A stretch of 64,000 nucleotides of DNA, taken from assembly GCF_014195325.1 (NCBI RefSeq), contig NZ_JACIBK010000008.1:248001-312000 (forward strand), read 5' to 3'. The notes under the pieces were generated by a model. The model was not told the origin of the DNA and searched no databases. It saw only the letters and a list, made by a program, of their open reading frames with translations. Source of the DNA: Rhizobium sp. BK650 (GTDB lineage Bacteria > Pseudomonadota > Alphaproteobacteria > Rhizobiales > Rhizobiaceae). Of the stretch, positions 52,271-61,976 are shown piece after piece. The position numbers and the translations under genes are program-made. How positions within the stretch are numbered: the first letter of the stretch is position 1; each line of letters begins with the position of its first letter.

Positions 52271-53534
52271 CGTTATGAAATTCGGCGGAACTTCCGTCGC
52301 TGATCTGGACCGCATCAAAAACGTTGCCCGCCATGTGAAACGTGAAGTCGACGCCGGCCATGAAGTGGCGGTCGTCGTTTCCGCCATGTCCGGCAAGACC
52401 AACGAACTGGTCGGCTGGGTACAGGGCACACCAAAGGTAATCGGCGCAAATTCGCCCTTCTACGATGCACGCGAATATGATGCCGTCGTTGCCTCGGGCG
52501 AACAGGTTACATCGGGCCTTCTCGCAATCGCGCTGCAGAGCATGGGCATCAATGCCCGCTCCTGGCAGGGCTGGCAGATCCCGATCCGCACCGACAATGC
52601 GCATGGCGCGGCCCGCATCATGGAAATCGATGGGGCCGATATCATCAAGCGGATGGGCGAGGGGCAGGTTGCGGTCGTCGCCGGTTTCCAAGGCCTCGGG
52701 CCAGACAATCGCATCTCGACGCTCGGACGCGGCGGATCTGATACGTCGGCCGTTGCGATCGCCGCCGCCGTGAAAGCTGACCGCTGCGACATCTATACCG
52801 ATGTCGATGGCGTCTATACGACCGATCCGCGCATCGAGCCCAAGGCACGGCGTCTGAAGAAGATCGCTTTCGAAGAAATGCTGGAAATGGCATCGCTCGG
52901 TGCCAAGGTTCTTCAGGTGCGCTCTGTCGAGCTTGCCATGGTGCATAAGGTGCGCACTTTCGTGCGTTCGTCTTTCGAGGATCCCGATGCTCCGGGCATG
53001 GGCGACCTCTTGAACCCGCCCGGAACGCTGATTTGTGACGAGGATGAAATCGTGGAACAGGAAGTAGTCACCGGCATCGCCTATGCCAAGGATGAGGCTC
53101 AGATCTCGCTTCGCCGTCTTGCCGACCGGCCGGGCGTTTCTGCCGCAATCTTCGGGCCGCTCGCCGAGAGCCACATCAATGTCGACATGATCGTCCAGAA
53201 CATTTCCGAAGACGGCTCGAAGACAGACATGACCTTCACCGTGCCCTCGGGCGATGTCGAGAAGGCGATCAAGGTTCTCTCCGACAACAAGCAGAAGATC
53301 GGCTACGACGTCGCGCAGAGCGAATCGGGGCTGGTGAAGGTTTCCGTCATCGGTATCGGCATGCGCAGCCATGCGGGCGTTGCGGCGACCGCGTTCCGGG
53401 CACTTGCCGAAAAAGGCATCAACATAAAGGCGATCACGACATCGGAGATCAAGATTTCGATCCTGATCGATGGTCCCTATGCAGAACTCGCTGTCAGAAC
53501 TTTGCATTCCTGCTACGGTCTGGATAAGAATTGA
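52260..53534 (+). CDS. lysC: aspartate kinase
   Basis: First step of the aspartate pathway to lysine, methionine and threonine. The 424-aa enzyme has the kinase signature VMKFGGTSVAD (residues 5-15), GRGGSDTSAVAIAAA in the nucleotide site, and two C-terminal ACT domains (about residues 265-420) for lysine/threonine feedback; the second contains VIGIGMRSHAGVA. GAGG precedes ATG 52260. It is followed by ptsP in the same direction. Confidence 0.95.
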   Translation: MARIVMKFGGTSVADLDRIKNVARHVKREVDAGHEVAVVVSAMSGKTNELVGWVQGTPKVIGANSPFYDAREYDAVVASGEQVTSGLLAIALQSMGINARSWQGWQIPIRTDNAHGAARIMEIDGADIIKRMGEGQVAVVAGFQGLGPDNRISTLGRGGSDTSAVAIAAAVKADRCDIYTDVDGVYTTDPRIEPKARRLKKIAFEEMLEMASLGAKVLQVRSVELAMVHKVRTFVRSSFEDPDAPGMGDLLNPPGTLICDEDEIVEQEVVTGIAYAKDEAQISLRRLADRPGVSAAIFGPLAESHINVDMIVQNISEDGSKTDMTFTVPSGDVEKAIKVLSDNKQKIGYDVAQSESGLVKVSVIGIGMRSHAGVAATAFRALAEKGINIKAITTSEIKISILIDGPYAELAVRTLHSCYGLDKN

Positions 53535-53622
53535 TTCCCAGCGGGCGGCCCGCCCCTTCAGGTTGAAGATGCGGCCGGTTTTTCTGGCCGCATAGGCGTT
53601 TGTTTCGGGAGCTTGAGACGCA

Positions 53623-55890
53623 ATGAGAGACCTTTCCGGCGGTCCGCGCGTATTGCTCAAGCGGCTGCGCGAGTTGATGGCGGAGCCGCTGGAGCCGCAG
53701 GAGCGACTCGACCGGATCGTGCGCCAGATCGCCAGCAACATGGTGGCCGAAGTCTGCTCCGTCTACGTGCTGCGCGCCGATGGGGTTCTCGAGCTTTATG
53801 CTACCGAAGGTCTCAATAAGGAAGCTGTCCACCTTTCGCAGCTGAAGATGGGGCAAGGCCTCGTCGGCACGATCGCCGCATCGGCCCAGTCGCTCAATCT
53901 TTCAGACGCGCAATCACATCCGGCCTTCCGCTACCTGCCGGAAACGGGCGAAGAAATCTATCATTCTTTCCTCGGGGTGCCGATTCTGCGCACGGGCCGC
54001 TCTCTTGGCGTTCTCGTCGTGCAGAACAAAGCGAGCCGCAATTACCGCGACGAGGAGCTGGAAGCGCTCGAGACTACGGCGATGGTTCTCGCCGAGATGA
54101 TCGCGACAGGCGAACTCAAGAAAATTACCAAGCCAGGCCTCGAACTCGATCTCACTCGTTCGGTAACGGTCGACGGCGATACGTATAATGACGGAATTGG
54201 CCTCGGTTACGTTGTGCTGCACGAGCCGCGCATCGTCGTCACCAATCTGCTCAACGAGGACGCGGAAAAAGAAATCCGGCGGCTGGCGGAAGCCATGGGC
54301 TCGCTTCGAATTTCTATCGACGACATGCTGTCGCGCCGCGATGTTTCCATGGAAGGTGAGCATCGCGAGGTGCTCGAAACCTATCGCATGTTCGCCCACG
54401 ACCAGGGCTGGGTGCGTAAGCTGGAAGAGGCGATCCGTAACGGTCTGACTGCGGAAGCGGCGGTTGAGAAGGTTCAGAGCGACACTAAGGCGCGCATGAT
54501 GCGCCTGACAGATCCGTATCTGCGCGAGCGGATGCATGATTTCGAAGATTTGGCGAACCGGCTGCTGCGGGTGTTGACCGGCTACTCCGGACGAACGACG
54601 GCCGAGGGTTTTCCAAACGATGCGATCATCTTGGCGCGCGCCATGGGTGCGGCGGAGCTCCTTGACTATCCGCGCGCCAATGTGCGCGGGCTGGTGTTAG
54701 AAGAAGGTGCGGTCACGAGCCATGTGGTGATCGTCGCACGCGCCATGGGCATTCCTGTCATCGGCCAGGCGGCCGGTGTTGTGGCGCTTGCCGAAAACGG
54801 CGACGCCGTCATTATCGACGGTGACGAGGGGCATGTGCATATCCGGCCGATGCCGGAGCATCAGCGCTCCTACGAAGAAAAGGTCCGTTTCCGCGCCAGG
54901 CGACAAGAGCAATTCCGGGCGCTGCGCTCCGTCGAGCCGGTTACCAAGGATGGGCAGCGCATCCAGCTGCTGATGAATGCCGGCTTGCTGGTCGACCTGC
55001 CACAGCTGGCGGAATCGGGAGCGGAAGGTATCGGTCTTTTCCGTACCGAGCTGCAGTTCATGATCGCCTCGACCATGCCGAAGGCGGAAGAACAGGAAAT
55101 GTTCTACCGCAATGTATTGAAGCAGGCGGGTGGCCGAGTCGTGACCTTCCGCACGCTCGATATCGGCGGTGACAAGGTTATTCCTTATTTCCGTGGCCAC
55201 GAGGAAGAGAACCCGGCGCTCGGCTGGCGGGCGATTCGCCTGTCGCTCGACCGGCCGGGACTGTTGCGCACGCAGTTGCGCGCGATGCTGAAGGCAGCGG
55301 CAGGTGCCGAGCTAAAGCTGATGGTGCCGATGGTGACGGAGGTTTCGGAACTCAAACAGGTGCGTGAGCTTCTGCAGAAGGAAGTGCAGCATCTTTCGCG
55401 CTTCGGTCACGGCCTGCCGCGCAAGCTGCAATTCGGTGCGATGCTGGAAGTGCCCGCGCTGCTCTGGCAGCTCGATGAGTTAATGGATGCGGTCGATTTC
55501 GTTTCGGTTGGTTCCAACGATCTCTTCCAGTTCGCGATGGCAGTCGATCGAGGCAATGCGCGGGTTTCCGAACGATTCGATCCGCTGGAGCGGCCATTCC
55601 TGCGGATTCTGCGCGATATCGTGCGCGGCGCAGATCGCAACAAGACCCCCGTGACGCTATGTGGCGAGCTGGCCGGCAAGCCGCTTTCGGCCATGGCTTT
55701 GCTTGGTGTCGGCTTCCGTTCCATCTCCATGTCGCCGGCCTCGATCGGACCCGTCAAGGCGATGTTGCTCGGCCTCGATGCCGAAGCACTGACGAAAGCT
55801 GTCAATGAGGCGCTGGACGACCGAAATGCGACCGTGCCAATGCGCGAGGTGCTTGCCCGCTTCGCCGAGAGCCACAATATTCCCCTTTAG
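53623..55890 (+). CDS. ptsP: PEP-protein phosphotransferase EI(Ntr), PtsP
   Basis: First enzyme of the nitrogen PTS, passing phosphate from PEP to NPr. The 755-aa protein has an N-terminal GAF domain (residues about 20-170), as in enteric PtsP, then the EI N-domain, the phospho-histidine His367 in GAVTSHVVIVARAMG, and the PEP-binding TIM barrel with GIGLFRTELQFM and CGELAGKP. In several proteobacteria glutamine or 2-oxoglutarate acts through the GAF domain. It follows lysC and precedes prfA. Confidence 0.95.
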   Translation: MRDLSGGPRVLLKRLRELMAEPLEPQERLDRIVRQIASNMVAEVCSVYVLRADGVLELYATEGLNKEAVHLSQLKMGQGLVGTIAASAQSLNLSDAQSHPAFRYLPETGEEIYHSFLGVPILRTGRSLGVLVVQNKASRNYRDEELEALETTAMVLAEMIATGELKKITKPGLELDLTRSVTVDGDTYNDGIGLGYVVLHEPRIVVTNLLNEDAEKEIRRLAEAMGSLRISIDDMLSRRDVSMEGEHREVLETYRMFAHDQGWVRKLEEAIRNGLTAEAAVEKVQSDTKARMMRLTDPYLRERMHDFEDLANRLLRVLTGYSGRTTAEGFPNDAIILARAMGAAELLDYPRANVRGLVLEEGAVTSHVVIVARAMGIPVIGQAAGVVALAENGDAVIIDGDEGHVHIRPMPEHQRSYEEKVRFRARRQEQFRALRSVEPVTKDGQRIQLLMNAGLLVDLPQLAESGAEGIGLFRTELQFMIASTMPKAEEQEMFYRNVLKQAGGRVVTFRTLDIGGDKVIPYFRGHEEENPALGWRAIRLSLDRPGLLRTQLRAMLKAAAGAELKLMVPMVTEVSELKQVRELLQKEVQHLSRFGHGLPRKLQFGAMLEVPALLWQLDELMDAVDFVSVGSNDLFQFAMAVDRGNARVSERFDPLERPFLRILRDIVRGADRNKTPVTLCGELAGKPLSAMALLGVGFRSISMSPASIGPVKAMLLGLDAEALTKAVNEALDDRNATVPMREVLARFAESHNIPL

Positions 55891-55918
55891 TGATATATAA
55901 GAAGAATAGGAGCAAGGG

Positions 55919-56998
55919 GTGGCGAAGCTTCCCATTGAAAAGATGCGCGAGCTTGAGCGCCGCTTCGGCGAGATCGAAGCGCGCATGTCCGCCGGTCCCT
56001 CGGCGGACATCTATGTAAAGCTCGCATCCGAATATTCCGAACTGCAGCCGGTCGTGACTAAGATCCGCGCCTATGAGAAGGCAATCGATGAGCTTGCCGA
56101 TCTGGAAGTGCTGCTCGAAGATAGGTCCGTCGATCGCGACATGCGCGAGCTTGCCGAACTCGAGCTGCCTGACGTGAAAGAGCGGATCGAGGCGCTGGAA
56201 AACGAAATCCAGATCCTGCTCTTGCCAAAGGATGCAGCCGACGAGAAGAGCGCGATTCTGGAAATCCGCGCCGGTACCGGCGGCAACGAGGCGGCTCTTT
56301 TCGCCGGGGACCTTTTCCGCATGTATGAGCGTTACGCGGCAACGCACGGCTGGAAGGTGGAAGTGCTGTCGTCGAGCGAAGGCGAAGCCGGCGGCTACAA
56401 GGAAATCATTGCAACGATCACCGGCAAGGGCGTCTTTGCCAAGCTGAAGTTTGAATCCGGCGTGCACCGTGTGCAGCGCGTGCCGGAGACGGAAGCGGGC
56501 GGGCGCATTCACACTTCGGCGGCGACTGTCGCCGTTCTTCCGGAAGCCGAAGAGATCGATATCGAAATCCGGCCGGAAGATATCCGCATTGATACGATGC
56601 GCTCGTCGGGCGCAGGCGGCCAGCACGTCAATACGACGGACTCGGCAGTGCGTATCACCCACCTGCCGACGGGCATCGTGGTGACAAGCTCGGAAAAATC
56701 CCAGCATCAGAACCGCGCCAAGGCCATCCAGGTGCTGCGCTCGCGTCTTTATGATGCTGAGCGGCAGCGGGCTGACAGTGAACGTTCCGCCGACCGCAAG
56801 AGCCAAGTCGGCTCGGGGGACCGCTCCGAGCGCATCCGCACCTATAATTTCCCGCAGGGGCGGGTGACCGACCATCGCATCAACCTGACACTCTACAAGC
56901 TCGACCGGATGATGGTCGGTGAGATCGACGAAGTGGTGGATGCGCTGCTGGCGGACTATCAGGCGAGCCAGCTCGCACAGCTTGGCGAACAGCAATGA
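55919..56998 (+). CDS. prfA: peptide chain release factor 1
   Basis: Terminates translation at UAA and UAG. The 359-aa protein has the catalytic GGQ (residues 233-235, in GAGGQHVNTTDSAV) and the codon-reading PxT motif as PET (189-191). The start is GTG 55919, fixed by AGGAG at 55908. Its end overlaps the prmC ATG by 4 bp, so release factor and its methylase are coupled. Confidence 0.96.
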   Translation: MAKLPIEKMRELERRFGEIEARMSAGPSADIYVKLASEYSELQPVVTKIRAYEKAIDELADLEVLLEDRSVDRDMRELAELELPDVKERIEALENEIQILLLPKDAADEKSAILEIRAGTGGNEAALFAGDLFRMYERYAATHGWKVEVLSSSEGEAGGYKEIIATITGKGVFAKLKFESGVHRVQRVPETEAGGRIHTSAATVAVLPEAEEIDIEIRPEDIRIDTMRSSGAGGQHVNTTDSAVRITHLPTGIVVTSSEKSQHQNRAKAIQVLRSRLYDAERQRADSERSADRKSQVGSGDRSERIRTYNFPQGRVTDHRINLTLYKLDRMMVGEIDEVVDALLADYQASQLAQLGEQQ

Positions 56999-57864
56999 CC
57001 GCGTCCGGGCCGACGGTTTCAGAGGTGCTTGCCGAGGCCCGGCGCCGTTTCGCCGAAGCGGGTATCGACGATCCGCAGACAGATGCGCGGCTGCTGATCG
57101 CGGGATTGTTGAAACTTTCTCCGACCGCGATGTTAACGGCAGGCCGCGAGGCGATTTCGGAAGAGCAGGCAGGGACCATTGGGCGGGCAATCGAGAGGCG
57201 ATTGAAACACGAGCCGGTGCATCGCATTCTTGGCGAGCGGGAGTTCTACGGCTTGCCGCTTCGGCTTTCGGCAGGCACGCTGGAGCCGCGGCCGGACACC
57301 GAAATTCTCGTCGATTCGATCATTCCTTATCTGCGCGATCTTGCAAAGACCGAGGGCGATCTCCATATTCTAGACATCGGAACCGGGACCGGAGCGATTT
57401 GCCTTGCGCTCCTGAGTGAATGCCCGGAAGCATCAGGCGTCGGCAGCGACATCTCGGCCGATGCACTTGAAACGGCAAGATCAAACGCAGAAAGAAACGG
57501 ATTGCAGGAGCGGTTCACAACCATTCGCTCGAACTGGTTCGAGAACATCCACGGGACGTTTCATGCGATTGTCTCAAATCCGCCCTATATTGCCTCCAAT
57601 GTCATTCACGATCTCGCTCCCGAAGTGACGAAATTTGATCCGGCTGCAGCTCTGGACGGCGGTACGGATGGACTTGACGCTTACAAAGCCATAGCAAAGG
57701 ATGCAGCAAGGTTCGTACGGCCGAATGGGGTCGTCGGACTGGAAATCGGCTACGATCAGCGAAATGATGTGACGGCTATCTTTGAAGCGGAAGGCTTCAA
57801 GTGCCTCCAATCTGTGAAAGACTATGGTCAGAACGATAGAGTGCTTGTGTTCTCGCCGGCATGA
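56995..57864 (+). CDS. prmC: release factor glutamine methyltransferase
   Basis: Methylates the Gln of the GGQ motif in RF1 and RF2. The 289-aa protein has an N-terminal helical domain and the catalytic Rossmann domain with motif I LDIGTGTGAICLAL and the hallmark NPPY (residues 195-198). It overlaps prfA by 4 bp; the product is a direct modifier of PrfA. Confidence 0.95.
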   Translation: MTASGPTVSEVLAEARRRFAEAGIDDPQTDARLLIAGLLKLSPTAMLTAGREAISEEQAGTIGRAIERRLKHEPVHRILGEREFYGLPLRLSAGTLEPRPDTEILVDSIIPYLRDLAKTEGDLHILDIGTGTGAICLALLSECPEASGVGSDISADALETARSNAERNGLQERFTTIRSNWFENIHGTFHAIVSNPPYIASNVIHDLAPEVTKFDPAAALDGGTDGLDAYKAIAKDAARFVRPNGVVGLEIGYDQRNDVTAIFEAEGFKCLQSVKDYGQNDRVLVFSPA

Positions 57865-58209
57865 CCGGCGGCAAATTGCAGCATCGAACTGGACATTATT
57901 GCTATTGCGAAGAAAAGGCTTGGATTTCCCGAGGAAGCAATATAGGTTGCCCTTACGCGTTGGGCGCATAGGGATGAACGAGATTCGTTCGGTACTTGCT
58001 CAGCTTCGGGGGTCTGCTCTTTTAAACGAGAGTTTCAAAGGTTGAACACGACCCAATGCGTGAATCAGTCAAACTGACTTGAAGACAAGCGGCAGGTCGG
58101 CGCGAAGGCGCACTATGCTTGCGGCACGAAGGCCCTGATCCGGATGGACCGGTCTTGGCGGTTGGTGCCATGTATCCAATCACAAACAGAGAATTCAGGT
58201 GAACGATCG
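57865..58209. other. Non-coding gap between prmC and the DUF4167 gene
   Basis: 345 bp without a convincing gene. Short frames here lack ribosome sites and normal composition. A small inverted repeat TCAGT-caa-ACTGA lies at 58065-58077. AGGTGA at 58197 is the ribosome site for the next gene. Confidence 0.6.
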
Positions 58210-58917
58210 ATGAGGCCAGGACAGCAGAATAAGCGCGGTCGAGGGCGTGGCAATAACAACAATAACAATGGCGGCGGTGGAAATAACAATAACAACAATT
58301 TTAACCGCAAAGGCGGAAACCCGCTGACCCGGACCTATGACAGCTCCGGCCCCGATGTGAAAATCCGCGGCACTGCGCAGCACATCGCTGAGAAATATGC
58401 TCAGCTCGCGCGTGACGCCCAGAGCTCCGGCGACCGCGTCATTGCTGAAAATTACTTGCAGCACGCCGAGCACTATAACCGCATCATTGCCGCCGCACAG
58501 GCGCAGATGCAGGAGCGCTTCCAGCGCGACGACCGCAACGATTTTAGTGATCGTGACAATACGGACCGCGATGGCGACGAGCTGGATACAGCAAATAACG
58601 ATGATGTCGTCATCGTTCAGCCGCCGCACCAGCAGCGGCGAGAACAGCAGCAGCCAGCTGCCGCGACACCTGCGCCTGCACAAGCTCAGGCGGAAGTGAT
58701 CGACGGAACCGGGCCGCAGCCGGATATCGAAGGCATTCCTGCCGAAGTTGCCATGGAAGAGGAAGGTTCTGCGGCGCCCCAGCGCGAGCGCCAAGCCCGC
58801 CGACGCAATGCCGGCAGTCGCCCCCGCCGTCCGCGCCGTGGTGCCGAAGGCGAAGCGGCTGGCGAAGAAGGCGCCTCCGCGGAAGCGCCTGCCCTCGCCG
58901 AGGCCGCTTCCGAATAG
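58210..58917 (+). CDS. DUF4167 domain-containing protein
   Basis: 235-aa alphaproteobacterial protein of unknown function. The N-terminus is basic and low-complexity with long Asn/Gly runs, encoded by AAC/AAT repeats (58252-58302). Next comes the conserved DUF4167 core at about residues 45-100: TYDSSGPDVKIRGTAQHIAE, then YAQLARDAQSSGDRVIAENY and LQHAEHYNRIIAA. The C-terminal half is disordered, Gln- then Arg- and Ala/Glu-rich. It could bind RNA or act in complexes; this is inference. A good terminator follows. Confidence 0.88.
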   Translation: MRPGQQNKRGRGRGNNNNNNGGGGNNNNNNFNRKGGNPLTRTYDSSGPDVKIRGTAQHIAEKYAQLARDAQSSGDRVIAENYLQHAEHYNRIIAAAQAQMQERFQRDDRNDFSDRDNTDRDGDELDTANNDDVVIVQPPHQQRREQQQPAAATPAPAQAQAEVIDGTGPQPDIEGIPAEVAMEEEGSAAPQRERQARRRNAGSRPRRPRRGAEGEAAGEEGASAEAPALAEAASE

Positions 58918-59304
58918 GCTTGCTTCGAGCGCGGAATTTCAAAAGGTCGCCCTTTCTGGGCGGCCTTTTCTTTTGCGAAGTTATTCGCCATTTTCGCTTC
59001 TCGACACAGTTTACGCGCAAAGTTGCGGTGACGTACTTCCGCATGCCGCCTTCGAGGCATTCGCTCCGCTTCGCGATGGTGCTGCCGGACGTCCGTTGTT
59101 AGCCAAATAGCAGGCGCGAGAGATGGCGCTCGGGCGAAGTTTTCCCACATGCTACCCCTTTAAACTCTTGGGATTCCCCACCATATCCTGCCCAGGTTGC
59201 CGTAAATCTCAATGGCGGCAAACAGGGCTTGCCTTTTGAGGGAGCTCAATCTCAATCATCGGTCTGTGCCTTATGAAGGGCAGAGCGATTCATGGAGGTA
59301 ACAT
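58918..59304. other. Gap between the DUF4167 gene and clpB
   Basis: 387 bp containing the DUF4167 terminator and the clpB leader. No credible ORF. A possible heat-shock-like promoter, CTTGCC (59228-59233), 17-bp spacer, CTCAAT (59251-59256), lies 50-75 bp before clpB; the match is poor. Confidence 0.5.
58941..58970 (+). terminator. Terminator after the DUF4167 gene
   Basis: 12-bp stem AAAAGGTCGCCC / GGGCGGCCTTTT with one G-T pair, 5-base loop, followed by CTTTTG. Confidence 0.8.
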
Positions 59305-61908
59305 ATGAATATCGAAAAATATTCTGAGCGGGTGCGCGGATTCGTCCAGTCGGCGCAGACCTATGCGCTTGCACAGGGGCACCAGCAATTCACGCCGGAA
59401 CATGTGCTCAAAGTCCTGCTCGACGATGATCAGGGCATGGCTGTTTCACTGATCGAACGCGCCGGCGGCGATGCCAAAGCTGCACGGTTTGCCAATGACG
59501 CCGCCCTTGCCAAACTGCCGAAGGTTTCCGGTGGTAACGGCAACATCTATCTCGCCCAGCCGCTCGCAAAGGTTTTCTCGACTGCCGAGGAGGCTGCAAA
59601 GAAAGCTGGCGATAGTTTCGTAACGGTCGAGCGTCTGTTGCAGGCGCTGGCGATCGAAGCGTCTGCCTCGACCTATCAGTCGCTGAAGAATGCCGGCGTA
59701 ACAGCGCAGGCGCTCAATCAGGTCATCAATGACATCCGCAAGGGCCGCACTGCCGATACGGCAAGCGCCGAGCAAGGTTTCGATAGCCTCAAGAAATATG
59801 CGCGCGACCTAACGAGCGAAGCCCGCGAGGGTAAGCTCGATCCGGTAATCGGCCGTGACGACGAAATCCGCCGCACGATTCAGGTCCTCTCCCGCCGTAC
59901 CAAGAACAACCCGGTGCTCATCGGTGAGCCTGGCGTCGGCAAAACCGCGATTGTCGAGGGCCTTGCGCTGCGTATCGTCAATGGCGACGTACCGGAAAGC
60001 CTGAAGGACAAGAAGCTGATGGCGCTCGACATGGGTGCCTTGATTGCCGGCGCGAAGTTCCGAGGGGAATTCGAAGAGCGACTGAAGGCAGTGCTGAACG
60101 AGGTTCAGTCGGAAGACGGCGAGATCATCCTCTTCATTGACGAAATGCACACGCTGGTTGGCGCCGGTAAGGCTGATGGGGCGATGGACGCCTCCAATCT
60201 GCTGAAACCTGCCCTCGCGCGTGGCGAACTGCATTGCGTCGGCGCAACCACGCTCGACGAGTATCGCAAGCATGTCGAAAAAGATCCCGCTCTTGCCCGC
60301 CGTTTCCAGCCGGTCGTGGTCGAGGAGCCGACGGTCGAGGATACGATTTCGATCCTGCGCGGTCTGAAGGAAAAGTACGAGCAGCATCACAAGGTGCGCA
60401 TCGCCGATGCTGCGTTGGTTGCCGCTGCGACCCTTTCCAACCGCTACATTACCGACCGTTTCCTGCCGGACAAGGCGATCGACCTGATGGACGAGGCGGC
60501 TGCTCGCTTGCGCATGCAGGTGGACTCGAAGCCGGAAGAGCTCGATGAACTCGACCGCCGCATCATCCAGCTCAAGATCGAGCGGGAGGCGTTGAAGAAG
60601 GAAACCGACGTTGCCTCCGCCGATCGGCTGAAGCGTTTGGAAGGCGAGCTCACCTCGCTCGAGGAAGAGGCTGATGCGCTGACCGCCCGCTGGCAGGCGG
60701 AAAAGCAGAAGCTCGGCCTTGCTGCGGACCTTAAAAAGCAGCTCGATGACGCCCGCAATGAGTTGGCGATCGCCCAGCGCAAGGGTGAATTCCAGCGCGC
60801 CGGCGAGCTTGCCTATGGCGTGATCCCGGGTCTCGAAAAGCAACTTGCTGATGCCGAAAGCAAGGAAGACAACAGCCGCAACGCGATGGTGCAGGAGGTT
60901 GTGACCCCCGACAATATCGCCCATGTTGTTTCCCGCTGGACCGGTATTCCTGTCGACAAGATGCTGGAAGGCGAACGCGACAAGCTGCTCAGGATGGAAG
61001 ACGAGTTGGCAAAGTCCGTGATCGGCCAGGGCGATGCGGTTCAAGCGGTTTCGCGCGCCGTGCGCCGGGCCCGCGCCGGCCTTCAGGATCCGAACCGGCC
61101 GATCGGCTCGTTCATCTTCCTCGGCCCGACCGGTGTCGGCAAGACGGAGCTCACCAAGGCTCTCGCCCGCTTCCTCTTCGACGACGAGACGGCGATGGTA
61201 CGCATGGACATGTCTGAGTACATGGAGAAACACTCTGTGGCCCGGTTGATCGGTGCCCCTCCGGGCTATGTCGGCTATGACGAAGGCGGTGCGCTAACGG
61301 AAGCTGTCCGTCGCCGGCCCTATCAGGTCGTGCTGTTCGACGAGATCGAGAAGGCGCATCCAGATGTCTTCAACATTCTGCTGCAGGTGCTGGACGACGG
61401 TCGCTTGACCGATGGTCAGGGCCGTACGGTCGACTTCCGCAACACGATGATCATCATGACGTCGAATCTCGGTGCCGAATACCTGACGCAATTGCGCGAA
61501 GGCGATGACAGCGAGACGGTGCGCGAGCAGGTGATGGATGTGGTCCGCAGTCACTTCCGGCCGGAGTTCCTGAACCGTATCGACGAGATCATCCTCTTCC
61601 ACCGCCTGAAGCGTGAGGAAATGGGCGCGATTGTCGATATCCAGCTCAAGCGGCTGGTTTCGCTGTTGTCCGAGCGCAAGATTACGCTCGATCTCGACGA
61701 AGATGCCCGCAATTGGCTGGCGAACAAGGGGTATGACCCGGTCTATGGCGCTCGCCCGCTGAAGAGGGTGATCCAGAAGTTCGTCCAGGATCCGCTTGCT
61801 GAGCAGATCCTGTCAGGTGAGGTGCCGGATGGATCGACGGTCAACATCACCAGTGGTTCGGACCGGTTGCTGTTCCGATCGAAGCAGTCGGTGAACGAAG
61901 CAGCGTGA
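59305..61908 (+). CDS. clpB: ATP-dependent disaggregase ClpB
   Basis: Hsp100 chaperone that with DnaK rescues aggregated proteins. The 867-aa protein has an N-domain (residues 1-145), AAA module 1 with Walker A GEPGVGKTA, a coiled-coil M domain at about 405-525, and AAA module 2 with Walker A GPTGVGKTE and the sensor/arginine-finger regions. GGAGG stands before ATG 59305. Heat-shock control is expected for the family, but the promoter is not clear. Confidence 0.97.
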   Translation: MNIEKYSERVRGFVQSAQTYALAQGHQQFTPEHVLKVLLDDDQGMAVSLIERAGGDAKAARFANDAALAKLPKVSGGNGNIYLAQPLAKVFSTAEEAAKKAGDSFVTVERLLQALAIEASASTYQSLKNAGVTAQALNQVINDIRKGRTADTASAEQGFDSLKKYARDLTSEAREGKLDPVIGRDDEIRRTIQVLSRRTKNNPVLIGEPGVGKTAIVEGLALRIVNGDVPESLKDKKLMALDMGALIAGAKFRGEFEERLKAVLNEVQSEDGEIILFIDEMHTLVGAGKADGAMDASNLLKPALARGELHCVGATTLDEYRKHVEKDPALARRFQPVVVEEPTVEDTISILRGLKEKYEQHHKVRIADAALVAAATLSNRYITDRFLPDKAIDLMDEAAARLRMQVDSKPEELDELDRRIIQLKIEREALKKETDVASADRLKRLEGELTSLEEEADALTARWQAEKQKLGLAADLKKQLDDARNELAIAQRKGEFQRAGELAYGVIPGLEKQLADAESKEDNSRNAMVQEVVTPDNIAHVVSRWTGIPVDKMLEGERDKLLRMEDELAKSVIGQGDAVQAVSRAVRRARAGLQDPNRPIGSFIFLGPTGVGKTELTKALARFLFDDETAMVRMDMSEYMEKHSVARLIGAPPGYVGYDEGGALTEAVRRRPYQVVLFDEIEKAHPDVFNILLQVLDDGRLTDGQGRTVDFRNTMIIMTSNLGAEYLTQLREGDDSETVREQVMDVVRSHFRPEFLNRIDEIILFHRLKREEMGAIVDIQLKRLVSLLSERKITLDLDEDARNWLANKGYDPVYGARPLKRVIQKFVQDPLAEQILSGEVPDGSTVNITSGSDRLLFRSKQSVNEAA

Positions 61909-61927
61909 GGCTGCATATATGAGGATT

Positions 61928-61955
61928 AAAATGGCGGCTCTCGGGCCGCCATTTT
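61928..61955. terminator. Terminator between clpB and the M23 peptidase gene
   Basis: 11-bp stem AAAATGGCGGC / GCCGCCATTTT, 6-base loop, followed by TGTCT on the plus strand. The A/T flanks allow use from both convergent genes. Confidence 0.8.
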
Positions 61956-61976
61956 TGTCTCTGCAGAAAGGAAGAA

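Noticed and set aside
51944..52303. 119-codon plus-strand frame before lysC
   Set aside because: Phe/Pro-rich, runs out of frame into lysC, and the opposite strand looks more protein-like.
58252..58302. AAC/AAT repeats as a CRISPR or regulatory repeat
   Set aside because: They are in-frame codons for the Asn/Gly-rich N-terminus of the DUF4167 protein.
59167..59186. CTTGGG and CCATAT as a heat-shock promoter for clpB
   Set aside because: The spacing is only 8 bp, far from the 16-18 bp required.
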